Source: Kitasatospora sp. MAA4
GTDB taxonomy: Bacteria; Actinomycetota; Actinomycetes; Streptomycetales; Streptomycetaceae
Length of the DNA: 64,000 nt
NCBI RefSeq assembly: GCF_029893355.1
Contig: NZ_JARZAI010000002.1
Location: 124,001 to 188,000, forward strand
Reading direction: 5' to 3'
Part shown: piece after piece, positions 36,201-44,673 of the stretch
Layout: the number at the start of each line of letters is the position of its first letter
Numbering within the stretch: the first letter of the stretch is position 1
Made by a program: the position numbers and the translations under genes
The notes under the pieces: model-generated
Told to the model about the DNA's origin: nothing
What the model saw: only the letters and a program-made list of their open reading frames with translations
The model's database searches: none

Positions 36201-39200
36201 TGGCCGGCCGGCGTCAGGCCGGTGATGTGTCCCGCCGTGTCGTACCCGTAGGTGACCGGGAGGGTCGGGCTGATCCGCGGGTCCCACTCCTGGCGCAGCA
36301 GGCCGGTGGAGTCGTAGGCGTAGCGGGCGACCGCGGTGGAGGTCTCCGTACCCAGGGACGGATCGGTGGCCCAGAGCGCGACCGTCGAACCCTGTCCGGT
36401 GTAGTCGCCGAACGTGCCGCTGGTGGTGCCGGTGGCGGTGGTCGCGGTGGCGTAGTCGAGCTCCAGCACCCGGCAGCCGACCGCCGGCGTGGCCGGGGTC
36501 AGGCAGGAGCCGGCCAGGTCGGAGATGGCCGAGGTGGGCGCCGCGATCCGGGCCAGCCGCATGGTGGTGGTGCCACCGGTGGTCACCGAGTCGAAGCGGT
36601 AGCGCACCGCGGTGCCGGTGCCGCCCGGGCTGGTCGAACTGACGGCCCAGACACCGGCCGTGGTGCTCGACCTGGTGAAGACGGTGACGGTGCCCGCGTT
36701 GTCGGTGAGCGTGTAGGCGTCCGCCGAGCTGTTGTAGCTCAGGGTGAACGAGCCGGCTCCCGGCTCGGGGCTCCACGAGCCGTCGGCGTTCTCGGTGAAC
36801 GACACCTGCGCGCCGGCCCCCTCGACCAGCGAGACCGCGGTGGAGGTCACCGGCCGGATCTCGGTGTAGTCCGTCAGCGCGGTGAGCGAGGCACCGGTCA
36901 GCGACCAGCCGGGGCCGAACGCGGAGACCTGGCCGGCCGGCGTGGTGCCCTGCGGGGTGCGGGAGTCCGCCGTCCGGCCGATCGACATGCCGAACGCGGA
37001 GGCGTCGGTGGCGGAGAGCGTGAGGTCACCCGTGGACAGGTTGAGCGAACCCGGGCCCACCTGTGAGGTGGAACTCTGCGAGGCGACCCGGTCGAGCGTC
37101 GCGGAGACGGCCGAGGAGTCGTGGGTCCCCGAGGAGGTGTCCGTGAACTCGGCCCGCAGTTGCAGCGAGCCGTCGTCGCCCAGGGTGGTGGCGGCGTCCC
37201 AGACCAGCGGCGCGGAGACCTCGTTGGTGACGGCGACCGGCCAGGCGGACAGCGTGTTGCCGCCGGAGGTCACGTTGGCGGGCGGGATGTCGCTCCAGCT
37301 GTCGCTGGCGGAGCGGCGGTACTGGAACTTGACGGACTGCCAGGTCGAGGACGAGGCGGCCGAGGTCAGCGTCAGCCGCCGGTCGGTGCGGGCGCCGGAA
37401 ATCGGCGAGGTCACCGCGCCGCTGCCCGCGTCGAAGGAGTAGACCGTCGGCGCCGACAGGTTGCCGGCCAGGTCCCGGGTGGTGACGGTCAGCGTGTGCG
37501 GGCCGTCGGTGGCCGGGGTGGCGCTCACGACGACCGCGCTGCCCGTGGTGGGCACGGAGGTCTGCACACCGGCGTCCAGCTGCCACACGACGGCGGCGGT
37601 GTCGGTGCCGCCGGTCGGCGGGGTGAGGGTGAAGTTGCCCGACTGCCCGGCGCCCTTGGCCCAGGCACCCGCGGGGTAGTCCGTCGAGGAGACGGTCGAG
37701 GTGCCGGGCAGGGTGGTGTCGACCGTGAAGACCAGGCCGTTGGGGACGGTCTGGCGCGCCCACAGCGAGCCGCTGTAGCCCCACGGCCAGGCCGTGTAGG
37801 TGTGGCCGTTGACCAGCTTGCCGGCCGGGACGGTGGCGCTGGAGATGCCGCCGGAGGCGGTCCAGGCACCGTTCAGGTTGGCGATGACCTCGGTGTTGCC
37901 GCCGCTCGTGGTGTCGTAGACGTTCCACTGCGCCATCACGTTGCCGCCGTCGGCGTCCGTGACGTTCGCCTGGAGCTGCGGGGTGGTGGTGTTGCTGTAG
38001 AGCGTGGTGGTCGAGCCGGTGGTGGCCGAGACGCCCGGAGCGACGTTCGGCGTGGAGGCCATCGGGTACGAGGCGTAGTTCACCGACAGGTACGGGACGT
38101 CGGTGCCGTTGTTGGCCGAGTAGAAGCGCTTCCAGCTGTTGGAGTCGCTCTCGTTGGTCGCCTTCAGGCCGATGTTGGCGTAGTTGTACCCGTGGTCACC
38201 CGCGTACTGCAGGAAGGTCGACGGGTCGATCGACACCCAGCCGGGGGCTATCGAGCCGCCGCAGGAGGACGGGTAGCCCGCGGTCTGCGTGGTGGTGGCG
38301 TACTTCGTGGTCCAGGAGGGCTGGTTGGTCCACACCGTCGCCGTGCTCGCGGCGTTGGTCTGCCACAACTCCCAGGAGTTCTGGGTGCAGTTGGAGGACC
38401 AGTACTCGTACAGGTTGAGCGAGGAGGAGAGGATCTTGGTGTTGTCCAGCTGCTGCACCGGGAACTGCAGGAACGACCGCGCCACGTCGCCGCCGCCGTT
38501 GTAGGTGCCCAGCTTGAGGTCGGTCGAGGCGTACTGCGGGGTGGTGTAGCTGATCTGGGCGAAGGTGTCGAGCACCGTGGACAGGCTGGTGGACGGGTCG
38601 ACGGTGACCGGGTACTGGGTCTTCGGATCCGTCAGGAAGGCCGCGTCCGGGGTGAGCGTGAGGTTCACGGTGTCACCGGTCTGGACCATGGCCATCTTCA
38701 CCGGCGCCTGGTGCAGGTGCTCCAGCGACTTGGCGTCGACCGCCGAGTCCCACATCAGCGGTGCCGGGATGCTGCCGGCCGGCTGGCCCTTGGCGTCGGT
38801 GAAGGTCACCGAGCCGTCGGCGGCCTGCTTGGCCGTCAGGCCCTTGGCCGAGATCGGGACGGTGAAGGAGTAGCCCGCCGCAGGACGGCTCCTGAGGACG
38901 ACGTTCTCCTCGAAGCCGGTCCGGGTGGCCTGCATCGTCAGGTCCGCGCCTGGCGTGACGTTGGCGTACGTCGCGGTGTCGCCGTGCAGCGACGGCTTGG
39001 GGAGGGTGCCCTGCCAGCCCACCGCGACGTTGTGGTCGCCGGTGCCCTCGCTCGCGAGCGCACCGTTTCCGCCGCCGGCCAGCTTCAGGCCGGACGGGTG
39101 CGCCTTGGGCGCGACCGAGCCGTCGGAGGCGGTCTGCAGGGTGGTGTCGATGTCGCTCCAGCCGCTGCCCTGCTGGAAGCGGATCGGCGCGGCGTAGGCC

Positions 39201-39505
39201 TGCGTGGTCAGCGTGCCGTCCGGGTTGGCCCAGGTGGTGGACTGCGCGCTGCGCTGGCTCAGGACCTCGACCTTGGCCTTGCGCAGCCGCGCGGTCGCGA
39301 TCGCCGACGGCAGGTCGGCGGCCGAGAGCGGCCCGGACGGGGTCTTGGCCGGGGTCGGGGCCGCTGTCGCGGCCGGCCGCTTGGCGGGCTGGGCGGCGAC
39401 CGCCTGCCCGGTGGCCGAGACCGTGACGGCGGCCTCGACCGCCATGAGCAGGGCGACTGCTCCCGCAAGGGTCCGCAGCTGCGAACTCCCTGTTCGGTGT
39501 TTCAC
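33251..39505 (-). CDS. Giant secreted RHS/YD-repeat protein with DNRLRE domain and variable C-terminal tip
   Basis: The product has 2084 residues. GTG at 39505 follows GGAGG by 8 bases and starts a long signal peptide (cut probably near AVAAQ, residue 39). A DNRLRE-type beta domain lies near 300-470 (STDLKLGTYNGGGDVARSFLQF), then fibronectin-like Ala/Thr/Ser-rich domains. Many YD/RHS repeats follow from about 1040 (YDSTGLLRQEWDPR, YDTAGHITGLTPAG, YDAAGRKSSVAV, YDALDRPTQTTDS, YDADNRLTGV). They end in the RHS core MGARLYNPALGRFAQTDPVFQGSATAYDYVDQNPVTGLD. The final 116 residues (1969-2084) form a distinct tip with several Cys, a Gly/Ala-rich hydrophobic stretch (about 2002-2041) and a Trp-rich end. 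Such proteins form shells that carry C-terminal toxins; the tip matches no toxin family I know. Confidence 0.92.
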   Translation of the reverse strand: MKHRTGSSQLRTLAGAVALLMAVEAAVTVSATGQAVAAQPAKRPAATAAPTPAKTPSGPLSAADLPSAIATARLRKAKVEVLSQRSAQSTTWANPDGTLTTQAYAAPIRFQQGSGWSDIDTTLQTASDGSVAPKAHPSGLKLAGGGNGALASEGTGDHNVAVGWQGTLPKPSLHGDTATYANVTPGADLTMQATRTGFEENVVLRSRPAAGYSFTVPISAKGLTAKQAADGSVTFTDAKGQPAGSIPAPLMWDSAVDAKSLEHLHQAPVKMAMVQTGDTVNLTLTPDAAFLTDPKTQYPVTVDPSTSLSTVLDTFAQISYTTPQYASTDLKLGTYNGGGDVARSFLQFPVQQLDNTKILSSSLNLYEYWSSNCTQNSWELWQTNAASTATVWTNQPSWTTKYATTTQTAGYPSSCGGSIAPGWVSIDPSTFLQYAGDHGYNYANIGLKATNESDSNSWKRFYSANNGTDVPYLSVNYASYPMASTPNVAPGVSATTGSTTTLYSNTTTPQLQANVTDADGGNVMAQWNVYDTTSGGNTEVIANLNGAWTASGGISSATVPAGKLVNGHTYTAWPWGYSGSLWARQTVPNGLVFTVDTTLPGTSTVSSTDYPAGAWAKGAGQSGNFTLTPPTGGTDTAAVVWQLDAGVQTSVPTTGSAVVVSATPATDGPHTLTVTTRDLAGNLSAPTVYSFDAGSGAVTSPISGARTDRRLTLTSAASSSTWQSVKFQYRRSASDSWSDIPPANVTSGGNTLSAWPVAVTNEVSAPLVWDAATTLGDDGSLQLRAEFTDTSSGTHDSSAVSATLDRVASQSSTSQVGPGSLNLSTGDLTLSATDASAFGMSIGRTADSRTPQGTTPAGQVSAFGPGWSLTGASLTALTDYTEIRPVTSTAVSLVEGAGAQVSFTENADGSWSPEPGAGSFTLSYNSSADAYTLTDNAGTVTVFTRSSTTAGVWAVSSTSPGGTGTAVRYRFDSVTTGGTTTMRLARIAAPTSAISDLAGSCLTPATPAVGCRVLELDYATATTATGTTSGTFGDYTGQGSTVALWATDPSLGTETSTAVARYAYDSTGLLRQEWDPRISPTLPVTYGYDTAGHITGLTPAGQLPWTLTYGTAGTSGDTNTGRLLSASRPTLTPGSASQTNGTATTTVVYDVPLTTAAGGPNAMGSTDVAGWNQSDAPTDATAVFPADQVPSSNTGTGNLGSGSYTRATVHYLDAGGRESDTATPGGHISTTYIDSVGRTVGQLTAANRELALAPSTTNELNVLGLAAMTTAQRAALLSTEKVYDSTDQKVTDVYGPLHEVTLGHALAASGTSAALAAGAVVAARTHTHNTYDEGRPTDGSATIADAVTTAVTGSAIAGYSTDADTQTTTTGYDWVLGQAVKTTTDPAGLAIITTTGYNAAGNVISNAQPASNGSDAGTTLTSYYTATGSAPCGGHPEWADLVCQTSPAGAITGGGANPSQRATTTTTYNLYGSPATVATSANGVTRTTTTSYDAAGRKSSVAVTGGIGQPVQTSTTAYDAGTGLPSTVSTPDGASITTAYDQLGRVISSTDANSNTSTVQYDALDRPTQTTDSAPSTTTYTYDTSKDPRGLVTSQTDSNAGTFGATYNADGNIATESLPGSTALTVTTDETGQATSRVYTDGSGNVLVSDQAGFTGTGLEVSRALSTSGGLGVNDNYGYDADNRLTGVAETVISHPANSAGISTCTSRQYTFDKNSNRTGLTTAVGAANAACPTSGGSTAAHSYDSADRLADTGYTYDALGRDTAEPNGITTSYYTNDLAYQQTAGSNQSTWQLDPAGRIKSSTNATNTSGSWVQTAARTDHYDGTSDSPAWTTEDAQGHYTRDIKDIAGNLSTVYASANGDLLLQLTDLHGDVTMELPTNDANTPVVVMATDEYGNPIAGTGTTRYGWLGGDQRSAETPTGDILMGARLYNPALGRFAQTDPVFQGSATAYDYVDQNPVTGLDLAGTNGRNGGWCGQNSFWKWCDMYASEYRTRMLIDGLYFGASVAGACGLAGLTSIIGAPAAAVCGAVGAEMGISAAGLSWIDDIGGNNGLYMEVDFFAHWSWWWGWHRTWIPCWAYIWHQ

Positions 39506-39890
39506 CAGGAGTACCTCCGAGGCGACCGGGCGTCGGATCGCCCGGTGATCAAGCAGTTCCTACCGGGTCGTCACCTGCGGTGTCCATGTCCCCACGGAGG
39601 GCAAAAAGCGCTGGTCAGGCGGGGTGTTCACGGGGTGTTCACGCGAGCCGCACGGTCCCGTTGTGATCGACTCAGGGCAGATGTCCGCATGTGGGGCCCT
39701 CGTGGGCTTTTGACCCCTCGCCACCTTCAGGTACCTCTCGGAACTATCCAGCTACCAGTCAGTAGACGGTGATCCGAAAGTGATCACACTGGGTCAGGAG
39801 TCGTGATCATTTAGCCGCGCCGAACTGTCAGGCGCTGACGGAAAACTGCCGCCGCTGCGGCTCTGACCTGCACTGTTGTGAAGGTGAGGG
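39506..39890. other. Intergenic region upstream of the RHS gene
   Basis: No convincing coding frame is seen. The RHS promoter should lie here. Local features include GTGATCATTT-like A+T-rich patches around 39780-39810 and GTCAGGAGTCG at about 39795-39805, a partial match to the repeat at 39947-39974. Confidence 0.4.
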
Positions 39891-39918
39891 ATCGCCCCGG
39901 CAGATCGGCCGGGGCGAT
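39891..39918 (-). terminator. Hairpin terminator after the Nudix gene
   Basis: ATCGCCCCGG at 39891-39900 and CCGGGGCGAT at 39909-39918 form a perfect 10-bp stem with an 8-base loop, downstream of the leftward Nudix/SDR operon. Confidence 0.75.
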
Positions 39919-39946
39919 GCGGAGTTGACTCTCCGTCAGGATCAGG

Positions 39947-39974
39947 GAGTCAGGAGTCGGGAGTCAGGAGTCGG
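39947..39974 (-). repeat. 14-bp tandem repeat overlapping the Nudix stop codon
   Basis: GAGTCAGGAGTCGG occurs at 39947-39960 and 39961-39974. The second copy contains the stop codon of the Nudix gene at 39964-39966. A 19-base portion (39956-39974) recurs as its reverse complement at 63173-63191. Confidence 0.85.
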
Positions 39975-40443
39975 ACTCGGCCTGGCCGCCGACCGGGTAC
40001 CCGAAGACCTCCGGCGGCAGCGTTACCAGCCCGGGCCGCCAGCGCGACAGCACCCACCCGGACGGCGCGAACAGCGGCTGCGGCAGCGCGTCGGGCGCGA
40101 AGCGGTCCCAGCCGCCGCAGGCGTGCGGTTCGGTGACCAGCGCGGGCGCGCCGCAGACCGGCGCGAGCACGGCGGCGGTCAGTCGGGCCCGGCCGTCGAG
40201 GTGGTCGAGCAGCACGCCGAGGACCCGCATCCGCCTCGAGGGCAGCACGATCCCGGTCTCCTCGGCCAGCTCCCGGGCGGCGGCCTGCTCGAAGGACTCG
40301 CCGCCGTGGTCGACCTTGCCGCCCGGCAGGCCCCAGCTGGGCTGCTCGCCGGCCGTGATCCGGCGCCCGAGCAGCACCCGCCCGTCCGGGGCCGGCACGA
40401 TCACGCCGACCCCGATCAGCGGCGGCTTGGGCCCGGTGGTCAC
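39964..40443 (-). CDS. Nudix hydrolase
   Basis: The 159-residue protein has a canonical Nudix box, GGKVDHGGESFEQAAARELAEETGIVL, near residues 41-67, matching GX5EX7REUXEEXGU. It therefore hydrolyses a nucleoside diphosphate linked to another group; the substrate is unknown. The start is taken as GTG 40443, which overlaps the SDR stop by four bases (GTGA). The C terminus lies in a short tandem repeat that may have extended it with Glu-Ser-Asp-Ser. Confidence 0.9.
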   Translation of the reverse strand: MTTGPKPPLIGVGVIVPAPDGRVLLGRRITAGEQPSWGLPGGKVDHGGESFEQAAARELAEETGIVLPSRRMRVLGVLLDHLDGRARLTAAVLAPVCGAPALVTEPHACGGWDRFAPDALPQPLFAPSGWVLSRWRPGLVTLPPEVFGYPVGGQAESDS

Positions 40444-41927
40444 CAGGGGGAGGGCGCGTAGTCCTTGAGGAAGCACCCGTAGATGTCCTCCCCGAGCTCA
40501 CCGCGCACGATCGGGTCGTACACCCGGGCGGCACCGTCCACCAGGTCCAGCGGCGCGTGGAAGCCCTCGGCGGCCAGCCGCATCTTGTCCGGGTGCGGGC
40601 GCTCGTCGGTGATCCAGCCGGTGTCCACCGCGGTCATCAGGATGCGGTCGGTCTCCAGCATCTCCTTGGCGCTGGTGCGGGTCAGCATGTTCAGCGCGGC
40701 CTTGGCCATGTTGGTGTGCGGGTGCCCGGCGCCCTTGTAGCCGCGGCTGAACTGGCCCTCCATCGCGGAGACGTTCACCACGTACTTGCGGTGCGCCTTG
40801 GCCGCCGCCATGCTCTGGCGCAGGCGGCTGACCAGCAGGAACGGCGCGGTCATGTTGCACAGCTGCACTTCGAGCAGCTCGATCGGGTCGACCTCGTCGA
40901 CCGTCTGCACCCAGGTGTTGGTGGCGTCCAGGTCGGGGACCAGGCCGCCGGCGTCGATCGCGGTGCCGGCCTCGATCCGGGCCGGCGAGGCCGAGCCGGT
41001 GACCAGCGCGAGCGAGGTGACCTGCTGGGCGGTGAGGCCGTCGTGCGCGCCGTCCGCCTGGCCGGGCAGGGCCGGGCGCTCGACGGCGCCGCTGCCGAAG
41101 TGGCCGATCACCTCGGAGGCCGGCAGCTCCCCGGCGGGCAGCGGCGCGGACTCCGCCGCCACCAGCTCCGCGTAGGCGCGCGGGGAGCGGCGCACGGTCT
41201 GCGCCGCGTTGTTGATCAGGATGTCGAGCGGGCCCTCGGCTGCCACCGAGTCCGCCAGCGCGATGACCTGGGCGGGGTCGCGCAGGTCGATCCCGACGAT
41301 CTTCAGCCGGTGCAGCCAGTCCGCGCTGTCGGGCATCTCCTTGAAGCGGCGGATCGCGTCGTTGGGGAAGCGCGTGGTGATGGTGGTGTGCGCGCCGTCG
41401 CGCAGCAGCCGCAGCGCGATGTACATGCCGATCTTCGCCCGGCCACCGGTGAGCAGCGCGCGGCGGCCGCTCAGGTCGGCCCGGGCGTCGCGGCGCGAGC
41501 GGTTCTCCTTGGCGCACGGCGGGCAGAGCTGGTGGTAGAAGGCGTCCACCTCGATGTAGCGGGTCTTGCAGGTGTAGCAGGAGCGCGGGCGCTGCAGGAT
41601 GCCGGCGATCTCGGTGGTGGTCGGGGTGGAGAGCCCGAACACGCCCGCGGTCTCGTCGTCGATCCGGCCGGGCGCACCGGTCGCGGTGGCGGCCGTCACG
41701 GCGCGGTCGTTGGCCGACTTGGCGGCGCGGGTCTCCTGGCGGCGGCGCTGCTTCACGGTGCGGAAGATGCCGGCGACGGCGCGGCGCACGGTGATCGCGT
41801 CCGGGTGGTCGACGTCCAGCTCGTCCAGCTCGGCGAGTACGTCGAGGCAGAACTGCAGGCGCTCCGGGTCGATCCCCGGCCCGAACTCGGTCTCCGTGAT
41901 GTCCTGCATCTCCTCTGCCGTCGTCAT
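40440..41927 (-). CDS. SDR-family oxidoreductase with N-terminal zinc-binding motif
   Basis: The 495-residue protein starts at ATG 41927 (MTTAEEMQDITETEFG). Residues 1-125 are mostly helical and charged. A CYTCKTRYIEVDAFYHQLCPPC motif near residues 133-154 has two CxxC pairs and should bind zinc. The short-chain dehydrogenase domain follows: ALLTGGRAKIGMYIALRLL (cofactor site), ILINNAAQT, then KYVVNVSAMEGQFSRGYKGAGHPHTNMAKAALNML, where the catalytic Tyr and Lys are spaced wider than the classical YxxxK. It is translationally coupled to the Nudix gene. The substrate is unknown. Confidence 0.85.
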   Translation of the reverse strand: MTTAEEMQDITETEFGPGIDPERLQFCLDVLAELDELDVDHPDAITVRRAVAGIFRTVKQRRRQETRAAKSANDRAVTAATATGAPGRIDDETAGVFGLSTPTTTEIAGILQRPRSCYTCKTRYIEVDAFYHQLCPPCAKENRSRRDARADLSGRRALLTGGRAKIGMYIALRLLRDGAHTTITTRFPNDAIRRFKEMPDSADWLHRLKIVGIDLRDPAQVIALADSVAAEGPLDILINNAAQTVRRSPRAYAELVAAESAPLPAGELPASEVIGHFGSGAVERPALPGQADGAHDGLTAQQVTSLALVTGSASPARIEAGTAIDAGGLVPDLDATNTWVQTVDEVDPIELLEVQLCNMTAPFLLVSRLRQSMAAAKAHRKYVVNVSAMEGQFSRGYKGAGHPHTNMAKAALNMLTRTSAKEMLETDRILMTAVDTGWITDERPHPDKMRLAAEGFHAPLDLVDGAARVYDPIVRGELGEDIYGCFLKDYAPSPW

Positions 41928-42039
41928 GCCTTCGCTGCTTCCTTCATCCGCTGATCCCACCCGATTACTCGATGAATCGTACGGAGTGCTCAGCGGGAGG
42001 CCAAACGGCACCGGCCGCCGGCTCGGTAGATTGCGGACC

Positions 42040-42999
42040 ATGACCGCTGCCACCGCACCCGTCGTCCTGCTGCCCTACCCCGCCGAGTCGATCCCCGGGC
42101 TGCCCGCCGACCTGGAGGTGCACCTGTTCGACAACGCCTCCTGCGACGGCCGCCCCGGACCGCCGCCGGCCGAGCTGCTGGCCCGCACCGACGTCCTGGT
42201 CGTCCCCTACACCTATCTGCACCCGGGCTCGGTGCTGCCGCTGCTGCCCGCCATGCCCCGGCTGCGGGTGGTGCAGACGCAGACCGCCGGGGTGGACGAC
42301 ATCCTCCCGCACATCCCGGCCGGCGTGACGCTCTGCAACGCCCGCGGCGTGCACGACGCCTCCACCGCCGAGCTCGCCGTCACCCTCGCGCTGGCGGCGC
42401 TGCGTGACATCCCCGGCTTCGTCCGAGGCCAGGACGCCGAGCAGTGGCGGGTCGGCTTCTACCCGGCGCTGGCCGACCGGACGGTGCTGATCGTGGGCTA
42501 CGGCGCGGTCGGCGCGGCGATCGAGGAGCGGCTGCGGCCCTTCGAGTGCGAGGTGCTGCGGGTGGCCAGGTCGGCGCGCAGCGCACCGCACGGGCCGGTG
42601 CTGGCGCTCGACGAGCTGCCCGCGCTGCTCCCGCGCGCCGACGTGGTGATCCTGGCGGTGCCGCTGTCGGACGCCACCCGGGGCCTGGTGGACACCGCCT
42701 TCCTGGCCGCGATGCCCGACGGCGCCCTGCTGGTGAACGTGGCGCGCGGCCCGGTGGTCGACACCGGCGCGCTGCTGGCCGAGCTGACGTCCGGGCGGCT
42801 GCGGGCGGCGCTGGACGTCACCGACCCCGAGCCGCTGCCGGCCGGCCACCCGCTCTGGCACGCGCCCGGGCTGCTGATCAGCCCGCACGTCGGCGGCAGC
42901 AGCTCGGCGTTCCTGCCGCGCGCGAAGCGCCTGATCGGAGCCCAGCTGACCCGCTTCGCCAAGGGCGAGCCGCTGGAGAACGTGATCATGAAGGGTTAG
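42040..42999 (+). CDS. D-isomer-specific 2-hydroxyacid dehydrogenase
   Basis: The 319-residue protein starts at ATG 42040. The NAD(P)-binding motif VLIVGYGAVGAAIEERL is near residues 149-165. The family's catalytic positions are visible: Arg in NVARGPVVDTGALL, Asp/Glu in DVTDPEPLPAGHPLW, and His in LISPHVGGSS. It reduces a 2-keto acid or oxidises a D-2-hydroxy acid (hydroxypyruvate- or phosphoglycerate-dehydrogenase-like); the substrate is not fixed by sequence. Its stop codon directly abuts the stop of the convergent gene, with no spacer. Confidence 0.9.
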   Translation: MTAATAPVVLLPYPAESIPGLPADLEVHLFDNASCDGRPGPPPAELLARTDVLVVPYTYLHPGSVLPLLPAMPRLRVVQTQTAGVDDILPHIPAGVTLCNARGVHDASTAELAVTLALAALRDIPGFVRGQDAEQWRVGFYPALADRTVLIVGYGAVGAAIEERLRPFECEVLRVARSARSAPHGPVLALDELPALLPRADVVILAVPLSDATRGLVDTAFLAAMPDGALLVNVARGPVVDTGALLAELTSGRLRAALDVTDPEPLPAGHPLWHAPGLLISPHVGGSSSAFLPRAKRLIGAQLTRFAKGEPLENVIMKG

Positions 43000-43638
43000 C
43001 TAGCGCGGGTCGGGCCGGTCGAGGTTCCAGTGGCGGACGACCTGGCAGAACCAGGCCTGGTCGTCGTCACCGCGCGGGATCATCGCGAAGCGGCTGATGG
43101 TGCGCTGGCCGCCCTCGTGGTCCCCGTAGAGCAGGTCGATGTTGATCCGCTCGCGGTTCTTCATGCGCTGGATCATCGGTGCGTGGTCGGGGTCGGCCGG
43201 GTCGCGGATCGCCGCGTGCCAGAAGCCGATGTCCCCGGGGGCGACGTACAGGTCGCGGGACTGGCGGCGGAACGACTCCGGGGAGGCCGGCCGGCGGTCG
43301 GCGTAGGTGGCGTCCTCGGCGAACCGCCAGCCGTGGATCACGCCGAGGCCCGCGCCGACGTTGCGCACCGAGGCGGCGAGGTAGAGCCGGCCGTCCTCGA
43401 CCCGGACGTACCCGGCGCTGCCGGTCAGGCGCGTCCAGTGGCCGTCCATCCAGATCAGCTTCTGGACCGGGTCGTCCACCCGCGAGGAGATCAGCACCGG
43501 GCGCAGCGAGGCCTGGACGGCGCGCTCGGCGGAGAGCGCGGCGCGGTCCGCTGAGCGGATCGAGGCGAACGAGGCGACGGCCAGCACCAGCGTGCCGCCG
43601 GCGGTCGCCAGCGAGGAGATGGTCGCCCAGTCAGCCAT
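43000..43638 (-). CDS. Hypothetical protein with N-terminal membrane segment
   Basis: The 212-residue protein has one hydrophobic N-terminal helix (about residues 7-27, SLATAGGTLVLAVASFASI). A soluble domain with motifs LRPVLISSRVDD, GRLYLAASVRNVGAGLGVIHGWRF and FWHAAIRDPADPDH follows. It resembles many actinobacterial conserved proteins of unknown function that carry a membrane anchor and a beta-sandwich. ATG 43638 opens the frame. No function can be assigned. Confidence 0.75.
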   Translation of the reverse strand: MADWATISSLATAGGTLVLAVASFASIRSADRAALSAERAVQASLRPVLISSRVDDPVQKLIWMDGHWTRLTGSAGYVRVEDGRLYLAASVRNVGAGLGVIHGWRFAEDATYADRRPASPESFRRQSRDLYVAPGDIGFWHAAIRDPADPDHAPMIQRMKNRERINIDLLYGDHEGGQRTISRFAMIPRGDDDQAWFCQVVRHWNLDRPDPR

Positions 43639-43705
43639 GGGCGCCGGTCCGCCGATCCACCGCGGCGGATGATCGTATGACAGTCATGGCGGCAGAGTAG
43701 GGGAA

Positions 43706-43730
43706 GACCCTCCGACCTGGTCGGAGGGTC
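43706..43730 (-). terminator. Hairpin terminator after the VOC gene
   Basis: GACCCTCCGAC at 43706-43716 and GTCGGAGGGTC at 43720-43730 form a perfect 11-bp stem with a 3-base loop, just downstream of the leftward VOC gene. Confidence 0.8.
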
Positions 43731-43751
43731 CGACAGATGGGCGGGAGCGGC

Positions 43752-44225
43752 TCAGCTGCCGCCGCCCATGGCGGCCTTGGCCCGTTCCATCATGTCCTGC
43801 GGCGACACGTCCTCGATGTGGGTGGCCACACTCCAGTGGTGCCCGAACGGGTCGGCGAACGAGCCGGAGCGGTCGCCGTAGAACTGGTTGGCCAGCGGCC
43901 GCAGCACCGTGGCGCCGTGCGCCAGCGCCGCCTCGAACACCGCGTCGACGTCCGGGACGTAGACGTTCAGCAGCACGGGCGTGCCGCCGATCGTCTTGGG
44001 GCTGCGCGCGCCCATCTCCACGTTCTCGTCGGCCAGCATGATCACCGAGTCGCCGATCTGCAGCTCTGCGTGGCCGATCCGGCCGTCCGGCCCCGTCATC
44101 CGGTCGCCGCGCTGCTCGGCGCCGAGGACGGTGGTGTAGAAGTCGATCGCGGCGGCCGCGCCGCCGACGAACAGGTACGGCGAGACGCGGGGGTATCCGT
44201 CGGGAAGGGGTTTCACAGAGGACAT
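43752..44225 (-). CDS. VOC-superfamily protein (glyoxalase/PhnB-like)
   Basis: The 157-residue protein has the paired beta-alpha-beta-beta-beta pattern of vicinal oxygen chelate proteins: RVSPYLFVGGAAAAIDFYTTVLGAEQ, then AELQIGDSVIMLADE, VLLNVYVPDVDAVFEAALAHGATVL and GSFADPFGHHWSVATHIED. It is closest to the PhnB/YdcJ-type subgroup of unknown substrate. Metal ligands could be the Glu in GHAELQIGD and the His pair in PFGHHW. ATG 44225 opens the gene. Confidence 0.88.
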   Translation of the reverse strand: MSSVKPLPDGYPRVSPYLFVGGAAAAIDFYTTVLGAEQRGDRMTGPDGRIGHAELQIGDSVIMLADENVEMGARSPKTIGGTPVLLNVYVPDVDAVFEAALAHGATVLRPLANQFYGDRSGSFADPFGHHWSVATHIEDVSPQDMMERAKAAMGGGS

Positions 44226-44419
44226 GACAGCTCCTGGTGAGTGGGGACGTGCTCCTCTGCGGCCAGCCTGGCACGGGGGTCCGACGGGTGCAGGGCGGCA
44301 GCCGTCCGCGGGTGAGGCGGCGCGGCCCGGTATCCGGAGCGTCGCCTGTCGCGGGAGGCTCTTTTCGTCCCCGCGATCGTTAGATTGGAGGCCGGAGGTT
44401 CGGCCGTGGCGGAGGGCGG

Positions 44420-44653
44420 GTGAGCTTGATGGAGGCGGCGGGCGACGCGGAGCAGAGTCCGGTCGGCGCGGTGGGGCGGGTCACCGTCTCGATCCCCTCC
44501 GACGGCCCGGGCGAGGTCCTCGTCCCGGTGCGCGGTGGGACCGAGGCGTTCGCGGCCTGGGCCGATCAACCGATCGCCCGGCATGCCCAGGTCATGGTGG
44601 TGGAGCGGACCTCCGCCCGTTCGGTCATCGTCGTCCCCTTCCCGTCCACATAG
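44420..44653 (+). CDS. Short NfeD-like OB-fold protein paired with flotillin
   Basis: The 77-residue protein starts at GTG 44420 after GGAGGG. VGRVTVSIPSDGPGEVLVPVRGGTEAFAAWADQPIARHAQVMVVERTSARSVIVVPF has the length and beta pattern of a C-terminal NfeD OB domain without membrane helices. It sits 20 bp before a flotillin gene, an arrangement common to NfeD/flotillin pairs in bacteria. It probably works with that membrane-scaffold protein. Confidence 0.7.
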   Translation: MSLMEAAGDAEQSPVGAVGRVTVSIPSDGPGEVLVPVRGGTEAFAAWADQPIARHAQVMVVERTSARSVIVVPFPST

Positions 44654-44673
44654 CTCGTCAGAGGAGTCCCGCG

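Noticed and set aside
33700..39400. The repetitive RHS region as an assembly artefact
   Set aside because: The YD repeats are degenerate at DNA level, the frame is open for 2084 codons, and the domain order is typical for secreted actinobacterial RHS proteins.
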